A DNA stretch of 9,920 nucleotides from Flavobacteriaceae bacterium (GTDB taxonomy: Bacteria; Bacteroidota; Bacteroidia; Flavobacteriales; Flavobacteriaceae): the NCBI GenBank assembly GCA_023141985.1, contig JAGLKH010000011.1, positions 1 through 9,920 on the forward strand, written 5' to 3'. Below the pieces are notes generated by a model. That model saw only the letters and a list, made by a program, of their open reading frames with translations, was not told where the DNA came from and ran no database searches. The position numbers were made by a program, and so were the translations under genes. Each line of letters starts with the position of its first letter. Position 1 is the stretch's first letter. This document shows positions 1-5,940 of this stretch, piece after piece.

Positions 1-296
1 TCTTAATTTATGATCCTAACGGAATTTCTCATCATCCTACAAGAACAGATATTAAAATCTATAGAATTGAAGGCGCAAAAATAACTGCCGAAATGGGAAA
101 TAAAAAAATATTTAATATGGTAATTTTAGGAGGTTTTTTAAAAGTAAAACCTATTGTTAAAATTGAAAATGTTATCGAAGGTTTAACAAAAGCCCTCTCT
201 GAACGTTACCATCACTTAATTCCATTAAATAAAGATGCCATTACAATGGGAATGAATCGTGTGACACCATTTAAAATTGAGGCACAGGTTTTTTAA
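1..296 (+). CDS. 2-oxoacid:acceptor (ferredoxin) oxidoreductase, gamma subunit, C-terminal part
   Basis: Only the 3' end is present; the frame is open from base 3 to the TAA at 294-296, giving about 97 residues. The gamma domain of pyruvate/2-oxoacid:ferredoxin oxidoreductases helps form the complex that decarboxylates 2-oxoacids to acyl-CoA with reduction of ferredoxin in the cytoplasm. Visible family signatures are the stretch reading LIYDPNG, then KITAEMGNKKIFNMVILGG (the usual AxELGNxxxxNMVxLGA block), KPIVKIENVIEGL, and the C-terminal ERYHHLIPLNKDAI, which matches the family's ERxHHLIPxNxxA ending. About half of the roughly 180-residue family length lies upstream of the window. The alpha and beta subunits would be expected upstream but cannot be seen. 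The final dozen residues look family-variable. The 2-oxoacid substrate cannot be assigned from this fragment. Confidence 0.85.
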   Translation, partial: LIYDPNGISHHPTRTDIKIYRIEGAKITAEMGNKKIFNMVILGGFLKVKPIVKIENVIEGLTKALSERYHHLIPLNKDAITMGMNRVTPFKIEAQVF

Positions 297-340
297 AACC
301 AATTTTGTTAAGTTACTCTAAACTTTACGTCTTATAAATA

Positions 341-504
341 ATGAACTCATATTGACTTTTTTTATTAAGGTGAAAAATCAGGCTTTTGTTCTCAGATAAA
401 AACTTTTTTGCACTTCATAGCAGAGTTACGAAGTAATAAAAAGGTGAAATATGAGGACAAAATGTGATTTTGTAGGCAATCATAAAAAGTCAAAATGAGT
501 TCAA
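341..504. repeat. 164-bp imperfect inverted-repeat (MITE-like or palindromic intergenic) element
   Basis: The two ends are inverted copies: TGAACTCATATTGACTTTTT at 342-361 matches the reverse complement of 484-503 at 19 of 20 positions. The symmetry continues inward after an 11-base internal loop: AAAATCA pairs with its complement, then TTTTGTTCTCAGAT pairs at 12 of 14 positions, then CTTTTT, then the inner ACTTCATA of the centre with TACGAAGT (7 of 8). The whole unit can therefore fold into one long cruciform or RNA hairpin with its loop near 420-428. A TA dinucleotide sits on each side (339-340 and 505-506), which would suit a Tc1/mariner- or IS630-type target duplication, although TA is common in such AT-rich DNA. 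It encodes no protein. It fills most of the 312-base gene-free gap 297-608. Confidence 0.72.
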
Positions 505-531
505 TACCAACTATAGTATTATGAAACGAGC

Positions 532-612
532 ATGTTAAAATCATTCTCACCTAAGGAAATGATTAATAGCGAACAGCATGTGGCCTCTAAAACAATAAAT
601 ATAAACTCATGA
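532..612 (+). CDS. Possible 26-codon leader or small ORF overlapping the next gene's start
   Basis: An ATG at 532 opens a 26-residue frame (starting MLKSFSPKEM) that ends in a TGA at 610-612, overlapping the ATG of the secreted-protein gene at 609 in the classic ATGA arrangement. Such overlap is typical of translational coupling, so this could be a leader peptide. There is no recognisable domain, ribosome binding site or homology that I know of, and a frame this short can arise by chance. Treat as speculative. Confidence 0.2.
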   Translation: MLKSFSPKEMINSEQHVASKTININS

Positions 613-1106
613 AAGGACTAATAATTTTTGTATTCTTTTTTAGTATACATACCATTTCATCTCAAGAGATGCATAATTCTAAATTAAACGAAATCTTCAC
701 AACATTAAGTGATACTATTCAAGGAGAAAATGGCAGATGGCAATTTATAATCAATGAAGTCGTGTTTGTATGCCTTACAGATACTGAACATAATCGTATG
801 CGTATTATTTCTCCAGTTACAGAATCAGGAAATTTAGACGAAGATCAAAAGACCTTAGCGTTATTAGCCAATTTTCATACTGCTTTAGACGTAAAATATG
901 CCATTTCGGATGATGTTTTATGGTCAGTATTTATTCATCCTTTAAGAGAGCTCACAACAGCTCAGGTAAAAGATGCAGTGAGTCAAGTCTATTATGCTAA
1001 TATAACTTTTGGAACGTCTTACACAAGTACGGATTTAGTGTTTCCCGGAAAAGCCAAAAAAGAAGCAAAACAAATAAAGAAAAGTAATTTCAAGAAGAAG
1101 ACTTAG
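609..1106 (+). CDS. Secreted YbjN-like small protein of unknown function
   Basis: This encodes 165 residues. The first 18 residues are a clear Sec signal peptide: a single Lys, a phenylalanine/isoleucine-rich core, and a cleavage site of the flavobacterial type just before Q19 (ISS-QE). The mature part alternates short helices and strands: an N-terminal helix with LNEIFTTL, a strand pair with GRWQFIINEVVFVCLTD and RMRIISPV, a helix with LLANFHTALDVKYAI, the block DDVLWSVFIHPLRELT, and a helix with KDAVSQVYYANITFG. This order resembles the YbjN / type III secretion chaperone-like fold, although family members are usually cytoplasmic. The last 18 residues are lysine-rich (about half Lys). No catalytic motif is visible. 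It is a separate gene, preceded by a palindromic element and followed by a 127-base gap. Function unknown; the fold is inferred from sequence pattern only. Confidence 0.78.
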   Translation: MKGLIIFVFFFSIHTISSQEMHNSKLNEIFTTLSDTIQGENGRWQFIINEVVFVCLTDTEHNRMRIISPVTESGNLDEDQKTLALLANFHTALDVKYAISDDVLWSVFIHPLRELTTAQVKDAVSQVYYANITFGTSYTSTDLVFPGKAKKEAKQIKKSNFKKKT

Positions 1107-1167
1107 AAAATTAATCTATCTCATAAGGAATTGAGTCTGTTCTTACATAATAGCGCTAAAAGCACAT

Positions 1168-1194
1168 ATTGAAGGTTGTTGTAACAATTTCAAT
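1168..1194. promoter_or_regulatory. Imperfect palindrome upstream of the ybjQ-like gene
   Basis: ATTGAA (1168-1173) and TTGTT (1176-1180) are mirrored by AACAA (1183-1187) and TTCAAT (1189-1194) around a two-base centre, giving an 11-pair interrupted dyad. It lies 39 bases before the start codon at 1234, a position compatible with an operator or a weak mRNA hairpin. No recognisable TAnnTTTG promoter box accompanies it. Biological role unproven. Confidence 0.25.
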
Positions 1195-1233
1195 AAATCA
1201 TCGACCTATTATTACAGTCAAAACATAAAAAAA

Positions 1234-1548
1234 ATGATTATTTCTACAACAGATAAAGTACCAAACAAAGAAATTACAGAAATTTTAGGAATCGCAAGAG
1301 GAAATAGTGTAAGAGCCCGACACATTGGTAGAGATATTTTCGCAGGTCTAAAAAATATTGTTGGCGGAGAAATTGATGAGTATACAAAATTATTAGATCA
1401 ATCACGTAAACAAGCCATGCAACGAATGATTAGAGATGCTGAAAAAATGAATGCTGATGCTATCGTTAATATTAGATTTACAACATCTATGGTGATGCAG
1501 GCAACTTCAGAAATTCTAGCCTATGGAACTGCTGTTAAACTTTCTTAA
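1234..1548 (+). CDS. YbjQ/UPF0145 family protein
   Basis: The protein has 104 residues, close to the roughly 105-110 of the family, so it is complete. The pattern is that of the UPF0145 (DUF74, YbjQ) fold: an N-terminal strand (MIISTTD), the segment ITEILGIARGNSVRARHIGRD, the signature IFAGLKNIVGGEIDEYTKLL (family motif D-x-F-A-x-x-x-x-x-V-G-G-x-x-x-x-Y), a helix with SRKQAMQRMIRDAEKMNADAIVNI, and C-terminal strands ending AYGTAVKLS. Family members form homopentamers; they have been called heavy-metal-binding, but no metal chemistry has been shown and this protein has no cysteine or cluster of metal ligands. It is a cytoplasmic protein of unknown role. The start is the first ATG in frame, preceded by an A-rich tract typical of Bacteroidota leaders. 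It appears to be transcribed alone. Confidence 0.92.
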   Translation: MIISTTDKVPNKEITEILGIARGNSVRARHIGRDIFAGLKNIVGGEIDEYTKLLDQSRKQAMQRMIRDAEKMNADAIVNIRFTTSMVMQATSEILAYGTAVKLS

Positions 1549-1569
1549 AGCAGACTAAAGTGCAACAAA

Positions 1570-1601
1570 AAAGCTATCTCGATGGGAATTAAGACAGCTT
1601 T
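1570..1601. terminator. Stem-loop after the ybjQ-like gene, possible weak terminator
   Basis: AAAGCTATCT (1570-1579) and AGACAGCTTT (1592-1601) form a ten-position stem with one A-C mismatch around a 12-base loop, 21 bases after the stop codon at 1548. On the + strand only three T residues follow, so termination of the gene is doubtful; read on the - strand the stem is followed by a run of six T, although no gene nearby would need it. Called as a possible terminator with low confidence. Confidence 0.35.
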
Positions 1602-1764
1602 AATAAAAATGGTTAAGTACAATTTATTTTTAAATGTTTCTTTTTAGTGACATGTAAAACATGTTTACTTTATGTTTCATTTATATATTTTATCAACCTA
1701 CTATATAATTATCAAAATCCATGCCATTTTCACATTTTTATATCTCAAATAATCTGTATTTTAG

Positions 1765-1784
1765 TATCTTTCAAAAAAAAGATA
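1765..1784 (+). promoter_or_regulatory. Seven-base-pair hairpin just before the AhpD-like start codon
   Basis: TATCTTT (1765-1771) and AAAGATA (1778-1784) are perfect inverted copies around a six-base A-rich loop, ending seven bases before the ATG at 1792. The left arm also resembles a -7 box with its last base changed (TATCTTTC against TAnnTTTG), but I see no matching -33 TTG. The stem is all A/T but for one G-C pair, so any mRNA structure would be weak. Confidence 0.25.
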
Positions 1785-1791
1785 GAAACTA

Positions 1792-2397
1792 ATGAGTTGG
1801 ATTAAAGTCATTCCTTTTGAAGAAGCCACAGGAAAATTAAAGCAAATCTATAACAAGATTAAAGGGCCAAACAATCAAATTGACAATGTGCTTAGCATAC
1901 ATAGTTTGCGTCCACATACGCTAACCGGTCACATGAGTCTTTATAAAAATACTCTGCACCACAGTAATAATACTTTTCCTAACTGGTTTTTAGAGTTATT
2001 AGGAACTTATACCAGTTATCTTAATAAATGTGACTACTGCTATAAACATCATTTTACAGGAATGAAACGTTTTTTAAATGATGATAATAAAGCAGATGAC
2101 CTAAAATTTCATATTGAAAATAATACATTATCTAAAATTCTAAATATTAAAGAATTAGCATTAGTTAATTATACTAAAAAATTAACTATTGAAGCTAGTG
2201 TTATTACTGAAGATGATATAATAAAATTGCGACATTTAGGTATTAATGATGGAGAAATATTAGAAGTAAATCAAGTTGTAGCATATTTTAATTATGCCAA
2301 TAGAACCGTTTTAGGACTAGGTGTAAATACCAACAATGAAATTTTAGGATTATCTCCAAAAAATAAAGATGAAGAATCAGCTTGGAATCATAAATAA
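1792..2397 (+). CDS. AhpD/carboxymuconolactone decarboxylase-like peroxidase-related protein
   Basis: The 201-residue product belongs to the AhpD-like all-helical family, probably the peroxidase-related subgroup. The diagnostic redox motif is complete: E68, C80, C83 and H87 keep the spacing known from mycobacterial AhpD (E118, C130, C133, H137), within LNKCDYCYKHHFTG. In AhpD the CxxC pair is a thioredoxin-like disulfide that supplies electrons to an alkyl hydroperoxide reductase; whether this protein reduces peroxides directly or serves another thiol reaction is not known. The C-terminal half (about 115-180) shows LSKILNIKELALVNYTKKLT and the DGEILEVNQVVAYFNYANR helix typical of the subgroup. 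There is no signal peptide, so it is cytoplasmic. No ahpC neighbour is present, and it stands alone, ending exactly where repeat-like DNA begins. The assigned start agrees with the family N-terminus (WIKVIPFEEATGKL). Confidence 0.88.
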   Translation: MSWIKVIPFEEATGKLKQIYNKIKGPNNQIDNVLSIHSLRPHTLTGHMSLYKNTLHHSNNTFPNWFLELLGTYTSYLNKCDYCYKHHFTGMKRFLNDDNKADDLKFHIENNTLSKILNIKELALVNYTKKLTIEASVITEDDIIKLRHLGINDGEILEVNQVVAYFNYANRTVLGLGVNTNNEILGLSPKNKDEESAWNHK

Positions 2398-2563
2398 CAT
2401 TGCGAGGTAAAAACACCTGGACAGAGAATGTGATAATAATAATTCGTCACTGCGAATTTTACTTTTTCAGTAAAATAGCCTGTACTCAACTCGATTGGGT
2501 ATGGCAGTCTCATAATTGTTTCACAGATTACCACAGTTGTACCTCCTTCGTAATGACACTAAT
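2398..2563. repeat. Degenerate dispersed-repeat sequence between convergent genes
   Basis: The 193-base gap between convergent genes begins directly at the stop codon with CATTGCGAGGTA (2398-2409) and closes with an inverted relative, CCTCCTTCGTAATGAC (about 2542-2557). Between them is GGCAGTCTC near 2503 paired with AGATTACC near 2527-2534, and a clean hairpin at 2456-2476 (ATTTTACT, loop TTTTC, AGTAAAAT). The CATTGCGAGG...CAATCT...AATGAC pattern resembles palindromic intergenic repeats that I remember from many bacterial genomes, here eroded and with inserted sequence. It has no convincing coding capacity. Its place between convergent genes would allow it to stop transcription from both sides, but no T-run follows the hairpin. 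Confidence 0.5.
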
Positions 2564-2590
2564 TAATAATCAAAATTTACAATAAATTAT

Positions 2591-3133
2591 TTAGGTGTAC
2601 TCAGGCACTTTTCCAATAGCATCTTTAAAATAGTTTCTCATAAATTCAAAATCAGCTTCTTTATCGTCTGTTGGATAAAAAGGTTCCGAAATTTTATTTT
2701 CTTTCTTTCCAAAATCTAGTGTCACCATAATTATAGGAACTTTAGCCGCTTTTGCAATATAATAAAACCCTGTTCGCCACTGCCCTACCTTTTTTCTTGT
2801 TCCTTCTGGCGACATTGCCATTCTAAATTCATTTCTCCCCTCGAACAACTTTGCAATAGCCTCGACTTTATTTTCTTTGGTATGCCTGTCTATTGGTGCA
2901 CCTCCAAGAGCTCTAAAAATCCAACCAAAAGGAAAAGTAAACAATTCCTTTTTACCCACGAAATTTGTTTTTAAACCTATAACCTTTCGCAATAAAATGC
3001 CTAATGGAAAATCATGCCAGCTTGTATGAGGCACTGCTATAATTACGGCTTTTTTTACACTATCAAAGTCCGAGAAGCCAACAACTTTCCAACCCAAAAT
3101 TTTAAAATATATAAATTTTGCTAACCAACGCAT
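2591..3133 (-). CDS. Small PlsC-type (1-acylglycerol-3-phosphate) acyltransferase family protein
   Basis: The 180-residue protein carries the four PlsC/LPLAT blocks in order: the catalytic HX4D pair H36-D41 (VPHTSWHD), block II GGAPIDR at 77-83, block III SPEGTR at 108-113, and block IV VPII at 132-135. These enzymes move acyl groups from acyl-ACP or acyl-CoA to a lysophospholipid or other hydroxyl acceptor at the inner face of the cytoplasmic membrane. It is shorter than classic PlsC (about 240 residues) and has no strong transmembrane helix, so membrane attachment is probably peripheral, through the hydrophobic and aromatic N-terminus. One base separates it from the upstream kdnB stop codon, so it is the last gene of the lipopolysaccharide-sugar operon. 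The acceptor is not known: phospholipid synthesis is the default, acylation of an envelope glycolipid is a possibility from context only. Confidence 0.87.
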   Translation of the reverse strand: MRWLAKFIYFKILGWKVVGFSDFDSVKKAVIIAVPHTSWHDFPLGILLRKVIGLKTNFVGKKELFTFPFGWIFRALGGAPIDRHTKENKVEAIAKLFEGRNEFRMAMSPEGTRKKVGQWRTGFYYIAKAAKVPIIMVTLDFGKKENKISEPFYPTDDKEADFEFMRNYFKDAIGKVPEYT

Positions 3134-3134
3134 A

Positions 3135-4217
3135 TTACATTTTTTGGTACAAAGCTTTTAGTTTACCATGAGTAATTCTCTTTTTCCAATCTTTACCTAT
3201 AGCGTTTTCCCAAAGTGGCTCTAAACTTAGAGCTACATTAATCATTACATCAAACTCGTTATCGCTTAAATTAGCACATAAACCTTTGGGTAGTTCTATA
3301 TTATGTTCTTTTTTCATTTGCTTAAAAAGCTTTACACCTTCTGGATAAAACTCTTCAAGCTGATCAAATACAATACAATTTCCAATACCATGTTTTGTGC
3401 CTAATAAAAAAGACAGCCCATAACTCATAGCATGTGCAATACCTACTTGTGAATATGCAATACTCATTCCGCCATGCCATGAAGCCATCATAAGTTTATC
3501 TTGAGCATCTTTTTTTGACAGTTTGTTATCTACAAAAATCTCTTTACACAAATCGAGTGCTTGCTCTCCATAACTTTGACTAAATGCATTTAAATAGGTT
3601 CCGTTTAAGGATTCAATACAATGAATATAGCAATCCATACCTGTATAAAACCATTGTGCTTTAGGAACATCTTTCGTTAATTCCGGATCTAAAATTACTT
3701 GATCAAAAGGCGTGAAATCACTGTTTATGCCTAATTTTAATTTTGGTCCTGTAAGCACAGTCGTTCTTGAAACTTCGGCTCCTGTTCCAGATATTGTTGG
3801 AATACCTACATGATAAATAGCTGCATTTTTTACCAAATCCCAACCCTGATAATCGCTCGTATTACCTTCGTTTGTTAACATTATGGAAACTGCTTTTGCA
3901 AGATCTAAAATGGTTCCGCCTCCAATTCCAATAATTCCTGAAGACCTTTCACTTGTTGTTAAAATAATATGTTCAACCAATTCATCAACTTGAGATGTTT
4001 TGGGTTCTTCTTTTGCTGAAACATACATAATTATATCATCATAAGACAATGGAATTCTTGAGGTAAGTGAAGACTTACCTCTAAAAACATCGTCCACAAG
4101 AAAGATAAAAGGAGCTTTTTCATTCAATCGCTTTGGGGAAAGAATCTCATTTAATTGGTTAAAGCAACCTCTGCCAAAGATTACTCTTGACACCATTGGA
4201 AAATTCTTATAACTCAT
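3135..4217 (-). CDS. kdnB: 3-deoxy-alpha-D-manno-octulosonate 8-oxidase (KdnB-like), iron-containing alcohol dehydrogenase family
   Basis: The 360-residue protein is a full-length group III (iron-dependent) alcohol dehydrogenase. The Rossmann-like N-terminal half carries the NAD-binding GIGGGTILDLAK (97-108); the helical half carries all four metal ligands, D195 and H199 in GMDCYIHC, H262 in GIAHAMS and H276 in TKHGIGN, at exactly the FucO spacing. Beyond the family, long blocks match what I remember of Shewanella KdnB: YQGWDLVKNAAIYHVGIPTI, SGTGAEVSRTTVLTGP, FYTGMDCYIHCIESL and FYPEGVKLFKQMKKEHNI. KdnB oxidises C8 of Kdo to an aldehyde, which the aminotransferase KdnA turns into 8-amino-3,8-dideoxy-Kdo (Kdo8N), an acid-stable inner-core lipopolysaccharide sugar. 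Its position in a kdsB operon supports this. A kdnA gene is not in the window. The enzyme acts in the cytoplasm. The alternative is an unrelated alcohol dehydrogenase, which I consider unlikely. Confidence 0.85.
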   Translation of the reverse strand: MSYKNFPMVSRVIFGRGCFNQLNEILSPKRLNEKAPFIFLVDDVFRGKSSLTSRIPLSYDDIIMYVSAKEEPKTSQVDELVEHIILTTSERSSGIIGIGGGTILDLAKAVSIMLTNEGNTSDYQGWDLVKNAAIYHVGIPTISGTGAEVSRTTVLTGPKLKLGINSDFTPFDQVILDPELTKDVPKAQWFYTGMDCYIHCIESLNGTYLNAFSQSYGEQALDLCKEIFVDNKLSKKDAQDKLMMASWHGGMSIAYSQVGIAHAMSYGLSFLLGTKHGIGNCIVFDQLEEFYPEGVKLFKQMKKEHNIELPKGLCANLSDNEFDVMINVALSLEPLWENAIGKDWKKRITHGKLKALYQKM

Positions 4218-4261
4218 TTAATATATTCATTTTAAAAAATAAAAGTAGTATTATTTTTAGT

Positions 4262-4495
4262 TTATGCATTTAAATATTTTTAAAATTTTTCTGAAAACAT
4301 ACCAATATAATAACCCTCTGCTAATGCATGATTGACATTAATAGCAACATTCATTATTAAGCTATTGTATACTTTCTCTACTTTACTATTTGTAACATCA
4401 AACGGAATAGTTACTTCAAAAGATGAGTCTGCCAACTCGCTAAAATGATTATAATGCTGCTTTCTATCCCAGGTATTTAAATCTGTAATATTCAC
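4262..4495 (-). pseudogene. CatA-like (chloramphenicol acetyltransferase-fold) O-acetyltransferase remnant, internally deleted
   Basis: The readable frame is 71 residues from a GTG at 4493-4495, directly after the HAD stop codon. Residues 1-38 match the N-terminus of CAT-fold enzymes (LNTWDRKQHYNHF against the family's W-x-R-K-x-H-F, then VTIPFDVT). The next segment, from about EKVYNSLIMNVAINVNHALAEGYYIGMF, matches the extreme C-terminal catalytic block (I-x-V-x-H-A-x-x-D-G-x-H-V-G). The roughly 130-140 residues between, including most of the substrate pocket, are missing, and the reading frame is kept. The catalytic H-x-x-x-D-G reads HALAEG, with E for D. After the TAA at 4280-4282 the frame continues KYLNA and stops at 4262-4264, which suits an original FQKYLNA ending with a Gln-to-stop change. 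CAT-like proteins of this kind in envelope loci probably acetylate sugars. The product is almost certainly inactive. Confidence 0.8.
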
Positions 4496-5200
4496 TTAAT
4501 TCAATAGTTCTAAAATTTCTCTTAAGCCTTTTACAGTTTTGTAAACTTTTCCATTTGTTTCATCTTCATTAACTTGTTCATGTACCCAAGTTGTATGGTA
4601 AGGCACATGAATAGCAAGTGCTTTTATATTTATTAATGGTAAAATATCAGACTTTAACGAATTTCCAATCATTAAAAATTCTGATGGATTAATATCCAAA
4701 TGATTTAATAATTGAGAATAATTAGCTTCTTTTTTGTCGCTTAAAACTTCTATGTGGTGAAAATATTTAGTTAATCCCGAGTTTTTAAGCTTGCGTTCCT
4801 GATCTAATAGATCTCCTTTAGTTGCCATAATTAATCGATATTTTGAAGATAAAGTTTTTAATACTTCCTCTACACCATCTAATAATTCGACAGGCTTATT
4901 AATCATTGCTTTGCCAATATTCAAAATTTCAAATATTGCTTTATTAGATACTGAATTATTTGAGATTTCTATTGCCGATTCAACCATAGACAATATAAAA
5001 CTCTTAATACCATAACCATATATTGCCAGGTTTTCCATTTCTTTTTTAAAGAGTTCCTGGTCTATTTTATTTGCTGTTTCGTAGGCATCTAAAAGTTTAG
5101 CGAATTCTAATTCGGCCTCTCTATAATAGGTTTCATTAACCCAAAGTGTATCATCGGCGTCAAAACCAATAACTTTAATGTTTGAATAGTCTATTTCCAT
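4496..5200 (-). CDS. HAD-superfamily hydrolase (capped, C1 type), probable small-molecule phosphatase
   Basis: The 234-residue protein has all HAD motifs: I, DADDT with nucleophile D14 and acid-base D16; II, T127 in MATKGD; III, K156 or K157 in [17 protein letters not shown] at 179-185. The roughly 100 residues between motifs I and II are a helical C1 cap, which normally means a small-molecule phosphate ester as substrate. It overlaps the end of kdsB by 10 bases (ATGG inside CTATGG...), so the two are translationally coupled and probably serve one pathway. The obvious idea is dephosphorylation of a Kdo- or sugar-phosphate intermediate; however, the usual Kdo-8-phosphate phosphatase KdsC is a smaller, capless HAD, so this is not kdsC by sequence. 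Other capped HADs act on nucleotides or phosphoglycolate. Cytoplasmic; substrate unknown. Confidence 0.88.
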   Translation of the reverse strand: MEIDYSNIKVIGFDADDTLWVNETYYREAELEFAKLLDAYETANKIDQELFKKEMENLAIYGYGIKSFILSMVESAIEISNNSVSNKAIFEILNIGKAMINKPVELLDGVEEVLKTLSSKYRLIMATKGDLLDQERKLKNSGLTKYFHHIEVLSDKKEANYSQLLNHLDINPSEFLMIGNSLKSDILPLINIKALAIHVPYHTTWVHEQVNEDETNGKVYKTVKGLREILELLN

Positions 5201-5919
5201 AGCTTTTTTGCTCTTTCTAAATCTTCAGGTGTATCTATCTCAACACCCTCGATATTGGTTTCTACCATTTTTATTTTTTTGCCATATTCTAAATAGCGAA
5301 TACATTCAATTTTTTCTGAAGCTTCAATGTATTGTATTGGCAGATTATAAAAATCTAATAAAGCTTGTTTTCTAAATGCATAAATGCCTTTGTGCTTAAA
5401 ATACTTTACTCCTGCTTCCTTATCTCTTGGGTACGGAATTGGACTCCTGGAAAAATACAAAGCGAAATCATTCTGATCTACAATTACTTTAACTGTATTT
5501 GGGTTACTAATTTCTTCCCAATCTTTAATTTCTACCATTAAAGACGCTAAATCTATCTCTTTTGCATCATCACTTTTAAAAACATTTAGTAATTTTTCAA
5601 GGCTTTCTCTTTCGGTAAAAGGCTCGTCACCTTGAACATTAACAACAATATCAACATCTAAATCCTGTACAGCTTCTGCGATACGATCACTTCCGGATTC
5701 GTGTTGCTTTTTACTCATTATGGCTTTACCTCCATGGCTTGTAATTTCATTATAAATAATGTCGCTATCTGTAACCACATAAACCTCATCGAACAAATTT
5801 GTTGCAACTGTAGCCTCGTAGGTTCTAAGTATTACCGTTTTACCTTCAAGGTCTTGCATGAGTTTTCCCGGAAATCGAAATGCACTATAACGTGCAGGAA
5901 TCATTGAAATAATTTTCAT
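5191..5919 (-). CDS. kdsB: CMP-Kdo (or CMP-Kdo8N) synthetase, 3-deoxy-manno-octulosonate cytidylyltransferase
   Basis: This enzyme joins CTP and Kdo to give CMP-Kdo, the activated donor for the first sugar on lipid A, in the cytoplasm. The 242 residues match the family length. Signatures are the N-terminal nucleotide loop [13 protein letters not shown] (7-19), VVTDSD (48-53), [10 protein letters not shown] (73-82), NVQGDEP (94-100, with Mg-binding D98), [10 protein letters not shown] (157-166), [10 protein letters not shown] (175-184), the [10 protein letters not shown] block (204-213, usually LEQLR-like) and [10 protein letters not shown] (224-233, with Mg-binding D229). It is the first gene of the operon that continues with the HAD phosphatase and kdnB. 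Shewanella strains making 8-amino-Kdo have a KdsB that prefers Kdo8N; with kdnB downstream this copy may do the same, but substrate preference cannot be read from the sequence alone. A promoter with a TACTTTTG box lies 22 bases upstream of the ATG. Confidence 0.95.
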   Translation of the reverse strand: MKIISMIPARYSAFRFPGKLMQDLEGKTVILRTYEATVATNLFDEVYVVTDSDIIYNEITSHGGKAIMSKKQHESGSDRIAEAVQDLDVDIVVNVQGDEPFTERESLEKLLNVFKSDDAKEIDLASLMVEIKDWEEISNPNTVKVIVDQNDFALYFSRSPIPYPRDKEAGVKYFKHKGIYAFRKQALLDFYNLPIQYIEASEKIECIRYLEYGKKIKMVETNIEGVEIDTPEDLERAKKLWK

Positions 5920-5940
5920 CTAACAATCTTCTTTCTAAAT

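Noticed and set aside
341..504. Palindromic element considered as a CRISPR unit or tRNA-like gene
   Set aside because: There is one inverted pair, no direct repeat-spacer pattern, and no cloverleaf with conserved tRNA bases.
2456..2476. Clean 8-bp hairpin considered as a terminator for the AhpD-like gene
   Set aside because: No T-run follows on either strand and the stem is A/T-rich; more likely part of the repeat.
2400..2585. 61-residue + strand open frame after the AhpD-like gene
   Set aside because: It lies wholly in degenerate repeat DNA, has no domain, signal peptide or sensible composition, and its frame follows the repeat arms. Treated as non-coding.
4230..4245. TACTTTTA on the - strand considered as an internal promoter for kdnB
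   Set aside because: It differs from TAnnTTTG at the last base and has no TTG at the proper distance upstream; the operon promoter before kdsB is better supported.
4496..5200. HAD hydrolase considered as KdsC (Kdo-8-phosphate phosphatase)
   Set aside because: KdsC is a capless HAD of about 170-190 residues; this protein has a helical C1 cap of about 100 residues between motifs I and II.
5701..5907. 68-residue + strand open frame
   Set aside because: It is antisense to the conserved N-terminal part of kdsB, with a Cys/Asn/Ile-rich composition unlike a real protein.
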